Of a stretch of 64,000 nucleotides of DNA, positions 1 to 11,857 are shown piece after piece. This DNA is from Salminus brasiliensis (taxonomy: Eukaryota > Chordata > Actinopteri > Characiformes > Bryconidae), in contig NC_132879.1 in the NCBI RefSeq assembly GCF_030463535.1, positions 31,418,133 to 31,482,132 of the forward strand, in the 5' to 3' direction. The stretch's first letter is position 1, and every line of letters begins with the position of its first letter. The notes below the pieces were generated by a model. It was not told where the DNA came from. It did not search any database and worked only from the letters and a program-made list of their open reading frames with translations. The position numbers and the translations under genes were made by a program.

Positions 1-639
1 GACTCAGACATCAATTAGCCCTGAAATAGCCTCTGCAGTGGGGTTGATTGGGTGAAAGGAAAGAGGCAGGCACCTGTATTTTCACAGCTGACATGAAGCA
101 GATGCACTAAAAAGAGCGGAACCTGTGGAATCTGAGCTAGCACAGGAAATTATGGGTTGGAGAGACAATGACATGATCCATGATTAAAGCAAAAAAAAAA
201 AAAAAAAAACATACACACACACGCACAGTCTAAATCACAGCCGGGATGAAGCTCTTGATTCAGTCTCAGGAAAAATCATATCATTTGGAGGAAGGTGGAT
301 CATGAATGTCAGGTCTTCTGTGTATTAGGTTCATTGTTAGGTTGGCTTTGAGCTCACTAAATGTGTGGACGGCTTATTTCATGATGCTCAAAGCATATCA
401 GATAAAACCATGATTATGATTCTGGACTGTATATTGAATTGGAAAGCACTGTTAATAAGAATGAGTATATTTGACAGCTAATAAATGACATGGCTCCCAG
501 CGGACCACATACACACACACTTAAACTACACACACATGTTCAGGGAATAGAGATCCCTCAATGTAAAAATACATTGCACTACCCCCCCCAACACACACAC
601 ACACAGACCCACGTGCAATTAAGAGTCATTTGCAATTAT
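1..639. other. non-genic stretch with microsatellites
   Basis: No coding signal is seen. The stretch holds a poly-A run at about 190-209 followed by a CA-rich tract, and further short CA tracts near 511-525 and 590-605. These are simple repeats only. Confidence 0.6.
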
Positions 640-835
640 TTGTAAATAATCTGTAAATAATATTGTTATTGCTTTCTTACTTCTATTATTTTTATTGTGT
701 ATATATTGGAAATTTATCTACTTTTTTGCATTGGAGTGTCTTGCTATCTCTTTGCTGCTGTGACACTGAGAATTTCCCCACTGTGGGACTAATAAAGGAT
801 TATCTTATCTTATCTTATCTTATTAGCTTAATGCA
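640..835 (+). repeat. non-LTR retrotransposon 3' tail, (TTATC)n end
   Basis: An AT-rich segment runs into a typical teleost retroelement end: a stretch on the theme TGTGACACTGAGAATTTCC, then GGGACTAATAAAGGATTATC, then four to five TTATC repeats (about 803-825). A second copy in the opposite orientation lies at about 51,035-51,250 and shares the same core and tail. The body of the element is missing, so this is a 5'-truncated LINE or a SINE using the same tail. The family name is not certain. Confidence 0.7.
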
Positions 836-3081
836 TTTTTTAGATTCCTCTTCCTCTTCCTCTCATTCTCTTTAAGCAGACCGGACAGTGTTGGCCATTC
901 TACTATTCTGTCACCAATCAGTGTCAATCTGAAACATTGGAGGGACAGCAGGAAAAGAGCAGGACAAACTCTGATGAATCATTTTTAGTCAAAAAACCCA
1001 AATGACCAACGCTTACCCCGGGGGGAAACGCAGGCCGACAGGGAGGGGGCGACATAAGAGAACGAACTGAGTCCAGTGTGGTCTATCAGAATGTGAAGGA
1101 GCTGTCTAAGCTTTAGTCTCAAAGTCATAAAAAACAGATTTGTATATTTTCAATCTTAATAACCTGGCTATATGCCTTGCAGCAATTTTACACGCACACC
1201 ACAGATACACACGCACACACACACATACACACATGCTGTGGCCATTATCGGGCAAACAAACATTCAAGCAGATTTAGGAAGAAAAACAGCAGAGCACTTA
1301 AACGTTTATATATTACATGAACACATAAATCTTTTCCTTTGAGTTACAGAGAGTTTAACCTAAGGAAGGGAACCGATTAGAACCGATTAGAATGTTGTTG
1401 GAAATCCACTCCAAATTTAGCAACATCTGCTAAAATGGCAAATAGCCTGGAAGTGTTCCAGACGGAAATTCTGCAGATGTCCACAACTCTGGTCATATCT
1501 CGTAGAACATCGCATTCCTCTCAGAATGAAAGAGAAGGCATGTTATATTTTAAAGAATTGTCTGGGTTGCCAGATATTTTCAGCTCCATTTGGTGATAAA
1601 CCTTCCCCCTTCCTCCTCTATCAGTCCAGGCTGTTTCCATAGCAACATGACTGCTATCAGCTCACAACTGCCCACAGTAAGGTAGTAAAGTAAAGCAAGT
1701 TGAGAAATTTTGTCGAACCTGAACTGCTGCCTTAAAGAACTTCCTTTCTGCCTTATGTGTATAGATTTCAGCCTTTTATGGGGCATTAGGAAGAAATGGT
1801 TGACTGACATAGCACAATTGGACTTGCAGTGGATTGATTTTGAGCTGTGTCCTACCATATATGGGTGGACCTTCCTTATACATAATGAGAGCTTTTACAT
1901 GTTGGAAATGGTTTTGTACCTGTGTTAGGAAAACTTGGCAACCCTGTTCTAAGCTAGGGTTTATACAGAAATCAGATTACAAGAGATATAATCACAACCA
2001 GTATAAGCAAACAAAGAAACCAACTGCATACCAAGCAGATACAAACGGGTTGACCTATCCATACTACACAAATGTTCTGTCATAGACACTAAAAAAGTCA
2101 TCATTTGTGTCATTTTTTTGTTTCAATGTGTTTTTATTCATGTGGAAAAAATAAGTCCACACTTAATTGTAATAAATGCACTGATTTCAAATGAAATTTG
2201 AAATATTTTGTAGCTGTGTGAAAGGGAAAACACTGCAGCATCGCATTTTAAACCGAACACTCATTGTTGTGTAGCAACTCTAAACCAAGTGGACCGCTGA
2301 CTCTACTTAGGCAGAAAACGATTTTCGCCAACAAGTTGCTATGCATTTGTGGAAAGGTCAGTCCTTCCTGTAGGATATAGGAAAAGTAGACCCTGTTGAA
2401 GTCAATAACACTGAATGGTACCTCTACCTCCTACTGACATCTATACTTGGACATTGACTATGACACTTGCTGTGGGCTGGGTCTGTCGATTCTTGGTGAG
2501 GGAAGACACATTCAGACATTTATTTATGTGTTATGCTATTTTTGCTTACTATTGGGTAGATGTCTGTTCAAATTCAATGCCATTTCTTCGTTAAACAATA
2601 TACTCACCTGCATAACCCAACAAATTAAACTTTAGTGACCACATATATCTGATTTTTTTTACCTGGTCTGGTTAAACACAAAAGTAGAGGTGCAGGAGCT
2701 CAGTGCTAACATAGCAACTGTGTAAGTCATGTTACTATCACTACAACTCCCACATACAGTGCAGAGACTGTCTGGTGCTGCTGGCCAATGACATTAGTCA
2801 TTTAACTGCCTCCGCTCTGCCTCTAACATCCTGTTATCTCAAGAATGTCTTGCAGGGCCTGTGCTGTTGCACCTACATTAGCTCATGCTGTCAGGTTGAA
2901 GGCTTCTCAAGTATAGCTAATATCTGGACCATGAAGCCTTTCCCTTTATTGAGACTAAAACAGCATAAGACTGCAACATGATAAACCTGTTAAACATTGG
3001 CTAGCTCTAGTTACATTTCTCAAGAGCTCAGATGTATCAGATCGTGAATGAGACTGATTTTCTGGATCTGTTCCTTTTTTC
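836..3081. other. no gene recognised
   Basis: Only short ORFs occur, on both strands, with no conserved motif that I recognise. A 10-base direct repeat (ACCGATTAGA) occurs twice near 1,371-1,391, and CA-rich tracts lie around 1,190-1,233. I see nothing else that can be supported. Confidence 0.5.
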
Positions 3082-3171
3082 AGCGGAATTTTGGAGGAAA
3101 GGAAATGACTGACTCTTGGAAGAAGAGCAGACTTTATCGCTCAGATGAAGGGGAGAAGGTTTTGGTGACAG
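3082..3171 (+). other. candidate internal coding exon, gene unknown
   Basis: A pyrimidine-rich tract ending in TTTTTTCAG (3,073-3,081) precedes a 90-base segment that stays open in one frame only and ends at ACAG followed by GTAATG, a good donor. In the open frame the peptide begins RNFGGKEMTDSW and ends GEKVLVTG; it is rich in charged residues. The other two frames are closed. I do not recognise the protein. A chance 90-base open frame between AG and GT is common, and no partner exon was found nearby, so this is a lead and not a gene call. Confidence 0.2.
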
Positions 3172-5459
3172 GTAATGTTTAGGCAAAGAAGACCGTATTA
3201 ATGCCTCCAGAGATACAAGACCATATAATCTTTTGAGAGATAGTCTGTGATGAAAGAGAAATTAGCATAACTCAAGACTCCCTTGCTTCATCTCATCGAG
3301 ATATCTGAGGCGTTTCCATGGCAACAGGCATGTGGCGGGAGGTTCGGTGTTGTTAGGTGAAAGCTCGCGCTCCAGGCTGTGAGGGTTTCCCACTTTTGTT
3401 CCCTATGGCCATGGAATATCAAATAAGTCATGTCTCCTTAATGATTAATCAGGGGTTCATGCAGTTAGGGGAGTCCACACACACACATTTAGCCATAAAT
3501 GTCCATCAGAAGATTACATCAGCAACAGACATCAATAGAGATACAATAAACATGATGCAAACAATGTGTTAATGAATTATTCATTGTTTTTTATCAGTAG
3601 ACCTAATTTCAAAGACTTATTTCAATATGTATGTCTACATACCCAGAACAGATGGGTCCCGTTTTTTATAAAACACATTGGTTCAGATTCATAAAATGCA
3701 TGACCATATTATGGTTTACATTTGATCATTTGTAAACATGGATTAATGATCTGTTTTATCCTTTGACCATGATATCTGACTCTGCCATGCATGTGCAAGC
3801 AGCCATTTATGACTGTCTGTCTGACAGTAGAGTGGCCTTAATGATCTTCTATAACTTTTTAAATCATTTTTGGTCACACAGGTAAGCATAATCAATTAAT
3901 TTTAATTTAATATATAATTTAAAGGCGTATAAAGGTGTATTTTAAAGGTGTGTTATGATACATTTCTGCTTCTTTTATTAGAATCTATGGCTCAGATTTT
4001 GAGATTTATGACCAACATTGACACTTAACATGCACTGGGCACTGGTCATAGATATGAATTAGGACATTACCATGCAGATGTTGACTGACTTTTTAACTAA
4101 GAACATGCTTAACAGTGTGTCATCATACCGGAAATGTTTTTTTTTTCTTTTTTATGAGGTAGCACCATTACTGCTTATAGGCATTTTATGAACCTGACCT
4201 GTATGATATGAATCCCTTTCTAAATCCAGCTAAGGACTACAAGACCAGAGAGTTTTCTTATTAAATACAGCCAGCATGTACTGTTTTGTCAATAGGCCTA
4301 GTGTGTTGTTAATTAACACGTCATTTATGAGAGAGTTTAAAACAACAGCATGAGAGTGTTAATTAATGTTCCCTACATTTATACATATTTGAGGCTATAA
4401 AGATTAGTGATAGTTCACTTGAATAAAATCAGGTTAGGGTAATTAAAAAATGACATCACTGAGTGTTCATGGAATGGCGACAAGCCACCCAGCCCGCAAT
4501 CAGCAGTCCTGTTTATTTAACATTTTCATTTGCACGAGAGTCATATCTCCAGGGAAGCAGATGTAAAGGGCAACCAATAAGGCTTGTTTTTGCTTGTACA
4601 AATACACAAAAGCCTACCCTGCAACAGTACAGCCCCTCATTACCTCCGGACCAACAACTCTGATTGGCACGGTGCTGTATTTTATATTTAACCGGGTTAT
4701 ATTTTACATGTCTGTTACACCTTTGATAGAAATGTATACAGTGCCTGGGCTGTACTCACTGCTGTATTTATCTGATATGAACAAGTCAAAATAACCTGTT
4801 TTAATGAAAGATTTTACTGTTGACTGAGAACGTTGACTGGACCTGGTTTGAAAAAAAAAACAAAAAACAGGTAAGCATGGCATAAAGGTTGGAGTAGGTT
4901 ACACTATTACAGCTAAGTACACCCTGTAGAGTGAATGCTTTGTGTTGTTATTCTCGTCTTACTTTCTTCTCTCTGTCGACTTCTTGCTGTTTGAAATGGG
5001 CACGGCAGGACCCGTGACCTGTAAATGCCATGTCTGCCGCTGCTTGGTGCTAAATGACAGCTCTGTAATGGCTGCCACTGACTGGCACTGCTGCTCTCCT
5101 CCAGAATAAACCTGAACCCCAGCCTCCACTATCCTGCTGGCACATTGGATGCCACTTCCTGCCATGAAAAAGCTCCCTAATGCAAGAAGTTGGCACAAGC
5201 TAACAAATGTTTTGGATGCTAAATCTGCAGATGCTTCAGGTACTTCTGAAGTGCTGGCTTTTCTTGCCATCTTCACCTGGCACTTGCACTTTATCAGGGC
5301 AAAGAAAATAAAAGCAGGTGGCGTTTACTCAATGTAGATTAAAAAAGGGAAGAAGCCATAAACAGTAAGAACATAAACAATATTATATTGTGAAATATAA
5401 CTATATAAATATTTTTAAAACATATATAAAACAAATATTTTACTGCTTATTAAATAGTG
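3172..5459. other. no gene recognised
   Basis: The stretch is AT-rich. It contains a small inverted TTAATTAACAC/GTGTTAATTAA pair around 4,308-4,365, of the kind seen in foldback repeats or conserved enhancers. An open frame on the minus strand at 4,959-5,276 (105 codons) shows no recognisable domain. Confidence 0.45.
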
Positions 5460-5876
5460 GTGGAAATTCCGGTCACAATTTAGCAGAGCTAATTAACCCA
5501 CCCACTCACTAGGACCCCCCTTTGACTTCCAACACTAGGAGGGTGAGGACAAACACAAGCCTCCTCCGACACATGTGAAATCAGCCAACGCCTCTTCTTA
5601 AACTGCCGCCAATGAAGCACTTCAAGCACACTTGTAGGAAAGTGCTGGATCACCAGCTATGATACATCAGCAAGCAGATGCATGTGTCTGCCGGCATCAC
5701 AATGGGAGTGATGAAGGGAAAGAGAGCCATCCACCCACCCAGGGGAAGCATGGTTAATTGTGCTCTATCAGGCTCCGGCTACTGATGGAAAAGCTGCCTG
5801 ACCCAGTATTCAAACTCACAAACCTCAGGCTATAATGTCAGCTTCTTAGTCTGCTAAGCCACTCAAAGCCCCATTA
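5460..5876 (-). repeat. tRNA-derived SINE
   Basis: Read on the minus strand it starts near 5,876 with a tRNA-like head. An A-box-like TGGCTTAGCAGACTAAG (about 5,850-5,866) is followed by a B-box-like GGTTTGTGAGTTTGAATA about 30 bases on. The long body that follows resembles the otophysan SINE also seen in part at 61,875-62,120. The head is a decayed tRNA and would not fold as a working tRNA. Confidence 0.6.
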
Positions 5877-8800
5877 AATGCTTGAGACTTGACTTCGCAT
5901 TACTAGTTTTTAGTGACACAAATCTGTTTGTTGTGTTATGTTTTGCGTTATGACTTGATGCGATCTGAGACACTATCATAAGTGGTCCTGGATTGAGTGC
6001 ATATTTGATTCCTGGCCATGTGTGACTGAACAGTTTCCCTCTGTTTAGAGAAACTTAGCAAGTGAACACTTACTAGCGAGCTACAGCTAATCCAACTAGT
6101 ACGACCCAAAAGCTGGAATGCTAGTTAATCTGTCAGTGTCTCTGACAGTCTGTGGTCCATTCGTTCTTCTTTCCATTCACTAATTTGATACAGTCTTTTC
6201 ATTTATCCAACCAGCCATACACCAGCAGTCTGTGTGTGTGCTCCTTGAATTCACTCGCAGTATTGTAACAGTAAAGCAAATTTCACCTTCTCTAAGGTGT
6301 TGCTATGCTAAAGCTGAAGAATGTTTTAATCAGTGATGCACACCGCAGGATCTACAGAACCACCTGCATGTAGAAGACAGAGGACTATCATCTAAGGTAG
6401 ATAGAGAATAACAGGAACACGCCCAGACAGTTCTCAGATCTGAGCTGTGGGTTCAGGCAGTATTTTATTATATTTGTGTGTTGTGTATTTTTTTCGACCA
6501 ATAACTTCAGTTCACTATCAGACAAACCTATTTTCCCTGTGTTCCCCGTGATGGTCTTACCTTCAGATTTGATGTCTTAAAAACATGTACTCATAAAATC
6601 ATCAACATCTTTGGTATTTAGCCCCTGTGTATGTGAATGCAATTGCAAATCCATTATTTTCGTAGTCCACATGACTTAACACCACATGTACAGAATGCCC
6701 CATTGCTGCACCATGTGAAAAAATTCTATATCACCCAGTGTAGTCTTTTAAAACACAGTGGGAAAAAATAGCAGAACGTCTATACACTTCCTGTCTATTT
6801 TTGCTGTTTGGTACAAATTTATCCTAGCACAGCTGTATTTTAAGTTGTAGCAGCAGCATTGCACTAAAACAAACTTTACCCTTTAGCAAGTACAGTCCTA
6901 CCAGTGGGATTTGCCATGGCAAGTCCCTGGTTGGAACCGTTCCACCAGTGGGATTGGAAGGTCCAGCTTTGAACGTGAGACAACTATCAGCTTTAAATCC
7001 ACTAGGTAATTTAACCTGCTTCCCCCAGCAGAGTTAATCAACATACGTTTTCCAGTCATACCGGTCACACACTTGCTCATTTTAAGCTCTGTGTGCTCTT
7101 TAAAAAAAACAAAGAAGATTATCTTAATGCAATTTAAACTCTGTGTGCTTCTTTAAACTTTGTGCTTAAACAGCACAGAACAGTTTTACTTTGCCTCTAA
7201 AATTTAGTGCAGATTTGTGCCACTGTAAACAAACACAGCCTCTTTCACAATGCTGGAGTTATTCTCTAGCTTCTAACTGGAATTTTCCATTCCACCTCAA
7301 AGGGTGCAGAAGCTACGAGTGACATGAATGCAACTGCGGCTCTGTTTTAATGTGGAATTTCAGCTTCATGCTGCAAGATCAGGCGAACTTTGTGTTGTTT
7401 ATATATTTACAATGATCTTTTCAAACCTTTTATAATGATGAGATCCAATGAATACATGAATCGAAGTCATGAAGTGTCACTACTTTATAAAAACTAGCAA
7501 AAAAATGGGTATAATAAAAAAAAAAAGTAATGGCCCTATACAAGAACTTCCCACTGTGCTCGCGCCAACAGAACCCACCCTGTGCAGACCGTCACAGCCA
7601 GCCAGACTTCACTTGTGAAAGGGTTACAAAGGGTTTAGAGCCTGTTGAGTTGAGTGTAGGAATGAAGGAATTGAAGTATTGAAGTAAATAACTGAGGAAT
7701 CAGCCAGTACACCTATTTTAAACAGTTCAGAGCTAATTGTTGAGCTCAGAAATCATGAAGTTCATTTATTATTTATCGTTAAATGCCCTAAATACATGTG
7801 CATCATATTAATGAAATAATTCCTGAGAATTATCTTGTGGAACATTCTTTTGCTTTACCAGTGTAACGTGGACGAGTCGCATCCAGTGTGAAATAGCAAG
7901 CTTTGCAGAGCAGTCCAGGATTGCCACACAAGTGTCATCATACTTTAACAAATGACAAATCTTCAATGGAATCATACCATCACTAACATATCATTGAAGC
8001 GCTACGGAATGTTTTACCCTGTTGTTTCTTATGTGGTTCAGGAATGGATGTGAATTTAGGCCTCTAAAGGAGATGGAGTGTTCCTGAGATTCGGAAATGA
8101 ATAATTTGTCACAGTTGTACATTGTGCTGCTTTGTTCGCGACTGCTCGTTGTTTGCATTGCTGTAAGGTTGTTTGTTTACAGAATGTCCTCATTTTGTGT
8201 TTGTAAACACAGAGCCCGCACCCACCTCGCTGCATAATCTTTACCAACCTCTGCTCAGTCTCTGCAGTCAGAGAGATAGGACATGGACCACTGGGAATAT
8301 TACACAATTACCGTCCTTCAACACAGTTTGAACAGCTTGCTTTGCAGCAAAGCACTCAAATTATCCAATTTTAACAATGCAGCTTTAGTGACCAAGCACC
8401 AGAGCTTTGCATAGACAGGCAGAGTTGTGAACTGCATACTGATCCATACCCTGGGATAATTGCCTGCAACCACTTCTTATTGGAGTAGATTACTATTAGA
8501 GCATGCTTTCAGAGCTGGTCATGTTTGCACAGAACAACAGTGTCTTAACTAAGAGCTTAAGTGTAGAATTTAGGGTATTCCACAGAACTGCCACATTACC
8601 ATGGATGTGAAGAAAGGCCCATGCAGAGCTGGTTTAAATGCGGCCAAGCCTTTCACATCAGGAAGCTCAGTGAGTGATATCATCTTATGATGTTATCACA
8701 GAAAGCCTGTGAGCAGGAAAGGGGAAAGTCTTGTTTTTTCCCCCCCAAGAAAGCCCATTTTAGATTAAAGTGCCAGATTGAAAATAATCCTCTCTTTGTG

Positions 8801-10954
8801 AAACGCGGGTTGTCTCTGAAATGCCCAATGATACGAGAGCAGACAAGCTGTGAATATAAATATAAATGCTTTGTTAAAGCCAGAAGATGGAATTTGTCAC
8901 AGCAGCTTCATTTACATCAGAGTATATATTGTATGTTTGCAATGATTCTCAAAGATGACACTTCATTTTGCAGAAACAGCTGGTCTCCCCCATTGTGAAA
9001 AAAGTACGGAAGGTTTGGGATGTTTACAAACAATGCAAAGTTTGAATATGGTAAAGATGATGCTTTGTGTTACTGATTGGCTCTTCCGTTCCAAGCTCAA
9101 GCTACGAATTTTAATAAATCTCATATAAGCCTGCTGTCGTCTAAATCCTAAATCTGTTCTGCATCTTAAAGGTACCTATTATGCCCGTAAAACCTATTGC
9201 TTCCAAGAGACCATGCGTGGTAAGAGTGCTTATAAGAAGGCTAGAGGCACCGTACTCACACCAAGGCACTTTTGTATGAGATAAAGGTCAAGCTTATGCA
9301 TCACTAGCGTGGCAGACACTACATTTGCTTAAAATACATAACAAACAAACAAAAGCCAGCTGCATAAGCAAGCATGTCTTTAGAGTGCACAATTTAAAAT
9401 GCTCCAGGAGCAGAAGCTCGTCCACGTCTGCGCAAAAAAGGAAAGTTCTGAACCACTGACACTGATTAAGCACCAAATTTGACATTTGCGCAGCATTTTG
9501 TCATTGAACAGCTTTCATTATCTGTCAAATTCCTTCTGTTTTTAGCACCTAATTATTCTTCAAATTAGTCCTAGTGAATCAAAAGCATGACTCAGATTTT
9601 ACATCAGCAGTCATGATGCGTGTCTCAGCCTGCTCTTGGTTGGCAGAGGTGTAGAGAGTACAGAGAAACTATACATAGGTGAAAAACATTAAATCGTAAT
9701 GAACAGATGGTATAAGCAGATGCAAAGACACATATGAATGGAATACTATTCTCTGTTTACTGTGTAGATGCCACTTTTTGACTGGCATCTGCTATCCTTG
9801 ATTCTGCATGATCTATATGTCATGACCTCAGTCAGTAAGTTACTGGCAAAGCTGACTAGATCCATATGGCTCCCAGATCAGGCCAAGTCTAGAAAAGAAT
9901 CAACACCAGCAGCCTGCTTTACTGAGCACCACAATTCAAACTGACCTGAACTTTAAAAATACTAAGATACTTTGAGTCACATGTTTATGTTGCTCTATAC
10001 AGACCATGGAGACCATGCACATGTTTCTAGAGCAGCAGTGCTCTGCAGGACTCTCTGTACGTTCAAATAATATGTTGATAATTTGAATGTGCATCGTTCT
10101 TTATCCTTCTCACCAGAAAATCTTTAGAGACTAATAAAATGCCAACAACATAACATGTAATGCCCACTTCCAAATTTAAATTGGAAAAATACAGATATTT
10201 TGATGCAGATATAGATGGTGTTCTCAGTGTTGAACCCACATTTAACTAGAAGTATGGAGTATGTATTTCTTTTTTTTCCTTTTTTGGTTATGGTGTTGCC
10301 AAAAGTGGTCAGAACCAATTAAATTCACGAAATGACACATTTGTAAGCAGTTTTATTTTACACTGAGTTGAATTTGGTTGGATGTGTTAATTTAGAAATG
10401 ATCAAAATGTCTCGACTGGCAGGAGAAAATGTCGAGGCCTTTGGAAATTGGAACAGGTATTTTAAAATAGACAATGTATCAAAATGTCACATTTACAGTT
10501 CAATCCTCTAACTTTCTATTCAGTTCATCTTATTAGTAGACTTACACTGTGTAGATGTGTTCTGTCAATACATAGATCATATGGCTGTGGATGCTCATTC
10601 ATCTGGGGTAAGTGAATAAGTGCACTCAGGACATTTCAATATTTAGAGTATGTTCTGTGTTTAATCCAGTAAATATTGGATTGATACTTGGTAACAAGGG
10701 ATCTCTAATTTGAAAGTCTAAATGAAACTGTAGAAAACGGTTGGAAGTGTAATAGTACAGCAAGGCTACAAGTATTCAATTTCAGTAATAACTGCAGAAA
10801 ATAAACAAAATCCAAAATAACATGATTCAGTGTGTTAGCACAATTGTTTTAGAGGAAAAACTATGACTGTATCCATGTTGTTGCATAATCTACATTGAGT
10901 GTGACACATAACCTGAGCATTTTTCACTAATTGAAATTGGCATTTTTGTCACAA
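5877..10954. other. no gene recognised
   Basis: Short ORFs only, the longest being 103 codons at 8,687-8,998 on the plus strand, with no domain I can name. No strong repeat family was recognised. Poly-A or A-rich runs are scattered, for example near 7,100 and 7,516-7,528. Confidence 0.45.
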
Positions 10955-11075
10955 TTTGTCATTGTGTTAAAATAGTGATGAATGGACCAATAGAAGTGCT
11001 CCAAAATGACTCCAAAAAGTTTCCATTTTGGAGATTGTTTCATGACATCAAAAATATACATTTTGCAAATAGTTA
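10955..11075 (+). repeat. fragment of the CCAATAGAA repeat family
   Basis: The string ATGGACCAATAGAAGTGCTC followed by CCATTTTGGAG matches, with mismatches, the right half of the composite element at 28,070-28,490 (GGCCAATAGAAATGCTC ... CCATTTTGGAG). It is therefore a truncated copy of that dispersed non-autonomous element. Confidence 0.5.
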
Positions 11076-11782
11076 AGCAAACATCAGTGGTGATTCCTTT
11101 AAACCCTGATATCATTCAGTAGAAAAACTAACAGACTGGCATACATCCCTCACAGTTGTGTGGTACTATTACTATGTAATAGTTTTAAATAGATATTAAA
11201 CCTACTACAACTGTGCAAGATGATATGATTCATGAACTGTATAGTCAGTCTAGAGTATAGCATAATAGCCAGGCTGCTTTCAAATGGTTGAATAAGAGAT
11301 ACATACATAATTGCCTGTCAGAAAAGCTAAATCATTTGATAGCAATTGAGTCTCATTTAGCATGGTGACATTTAGTTGGAAATAGAGGACATTTAGAAGA
11401 CAGGAAGCCACAATGAATGACCTTTCACTGAGAGTCCTCCAACGTCTATTTATACTGTAGACTGCAGATTTTGAATATGTTAATACCTGGATAAAGGAAT
11501 AAGCTGACCTTTACTGGCAACCTGTCAGCAGCAAAAGATTTGCTCATTTGAGAACACTGCTTCACTTGATTTGGCCTTAATGGATGGGTAAAGGCTCATT
11601 GACTGGGTTAAGCTTTTCCATTTCTACCTTTCTCTGCTCGTCTAGCAGATGTGCTCTGATCCTGTATGGCCTGTATCCCCCACAACTGTGCAGCCTCAAC
11701 TAGTTCCATATGGAGGATATTATCATTTCATACACACAACACACACTACCCTGGCTTGGGGGGAGACTGTTGTGTGCGTGTA

Positions 11783-11784
<2 letters not shown>
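11076..11784. other. no gene recognised
   Basis: Single-copy-looking AT-rich DNA with short ORFs only. Confidence 0.4.

Positions 11785-11853
<69 letters not shown>
11785..11853. repeat. (TG)n microsatellite
   Basis: A nearly perfect run of about 34 TG units with a short imperfect TGTGTGCGTG lead-in. It creates long artefactual VCVCV and THTHT reading frames on the two strands. Confidence 0.97.

Positions 11854-11857
<4 letters not shown>

Noticed and set aside
4959-5276. 105-codon minus-strand ORF starting MKMARKAST
   Set aside because: No recognisable domain, no splice or promoter context, and a length that chance can explain in 64 kb.
8687-8998. 103-codon plus-strand ORF
   Set aside because: Composition-driven, no domain, no supporting context.
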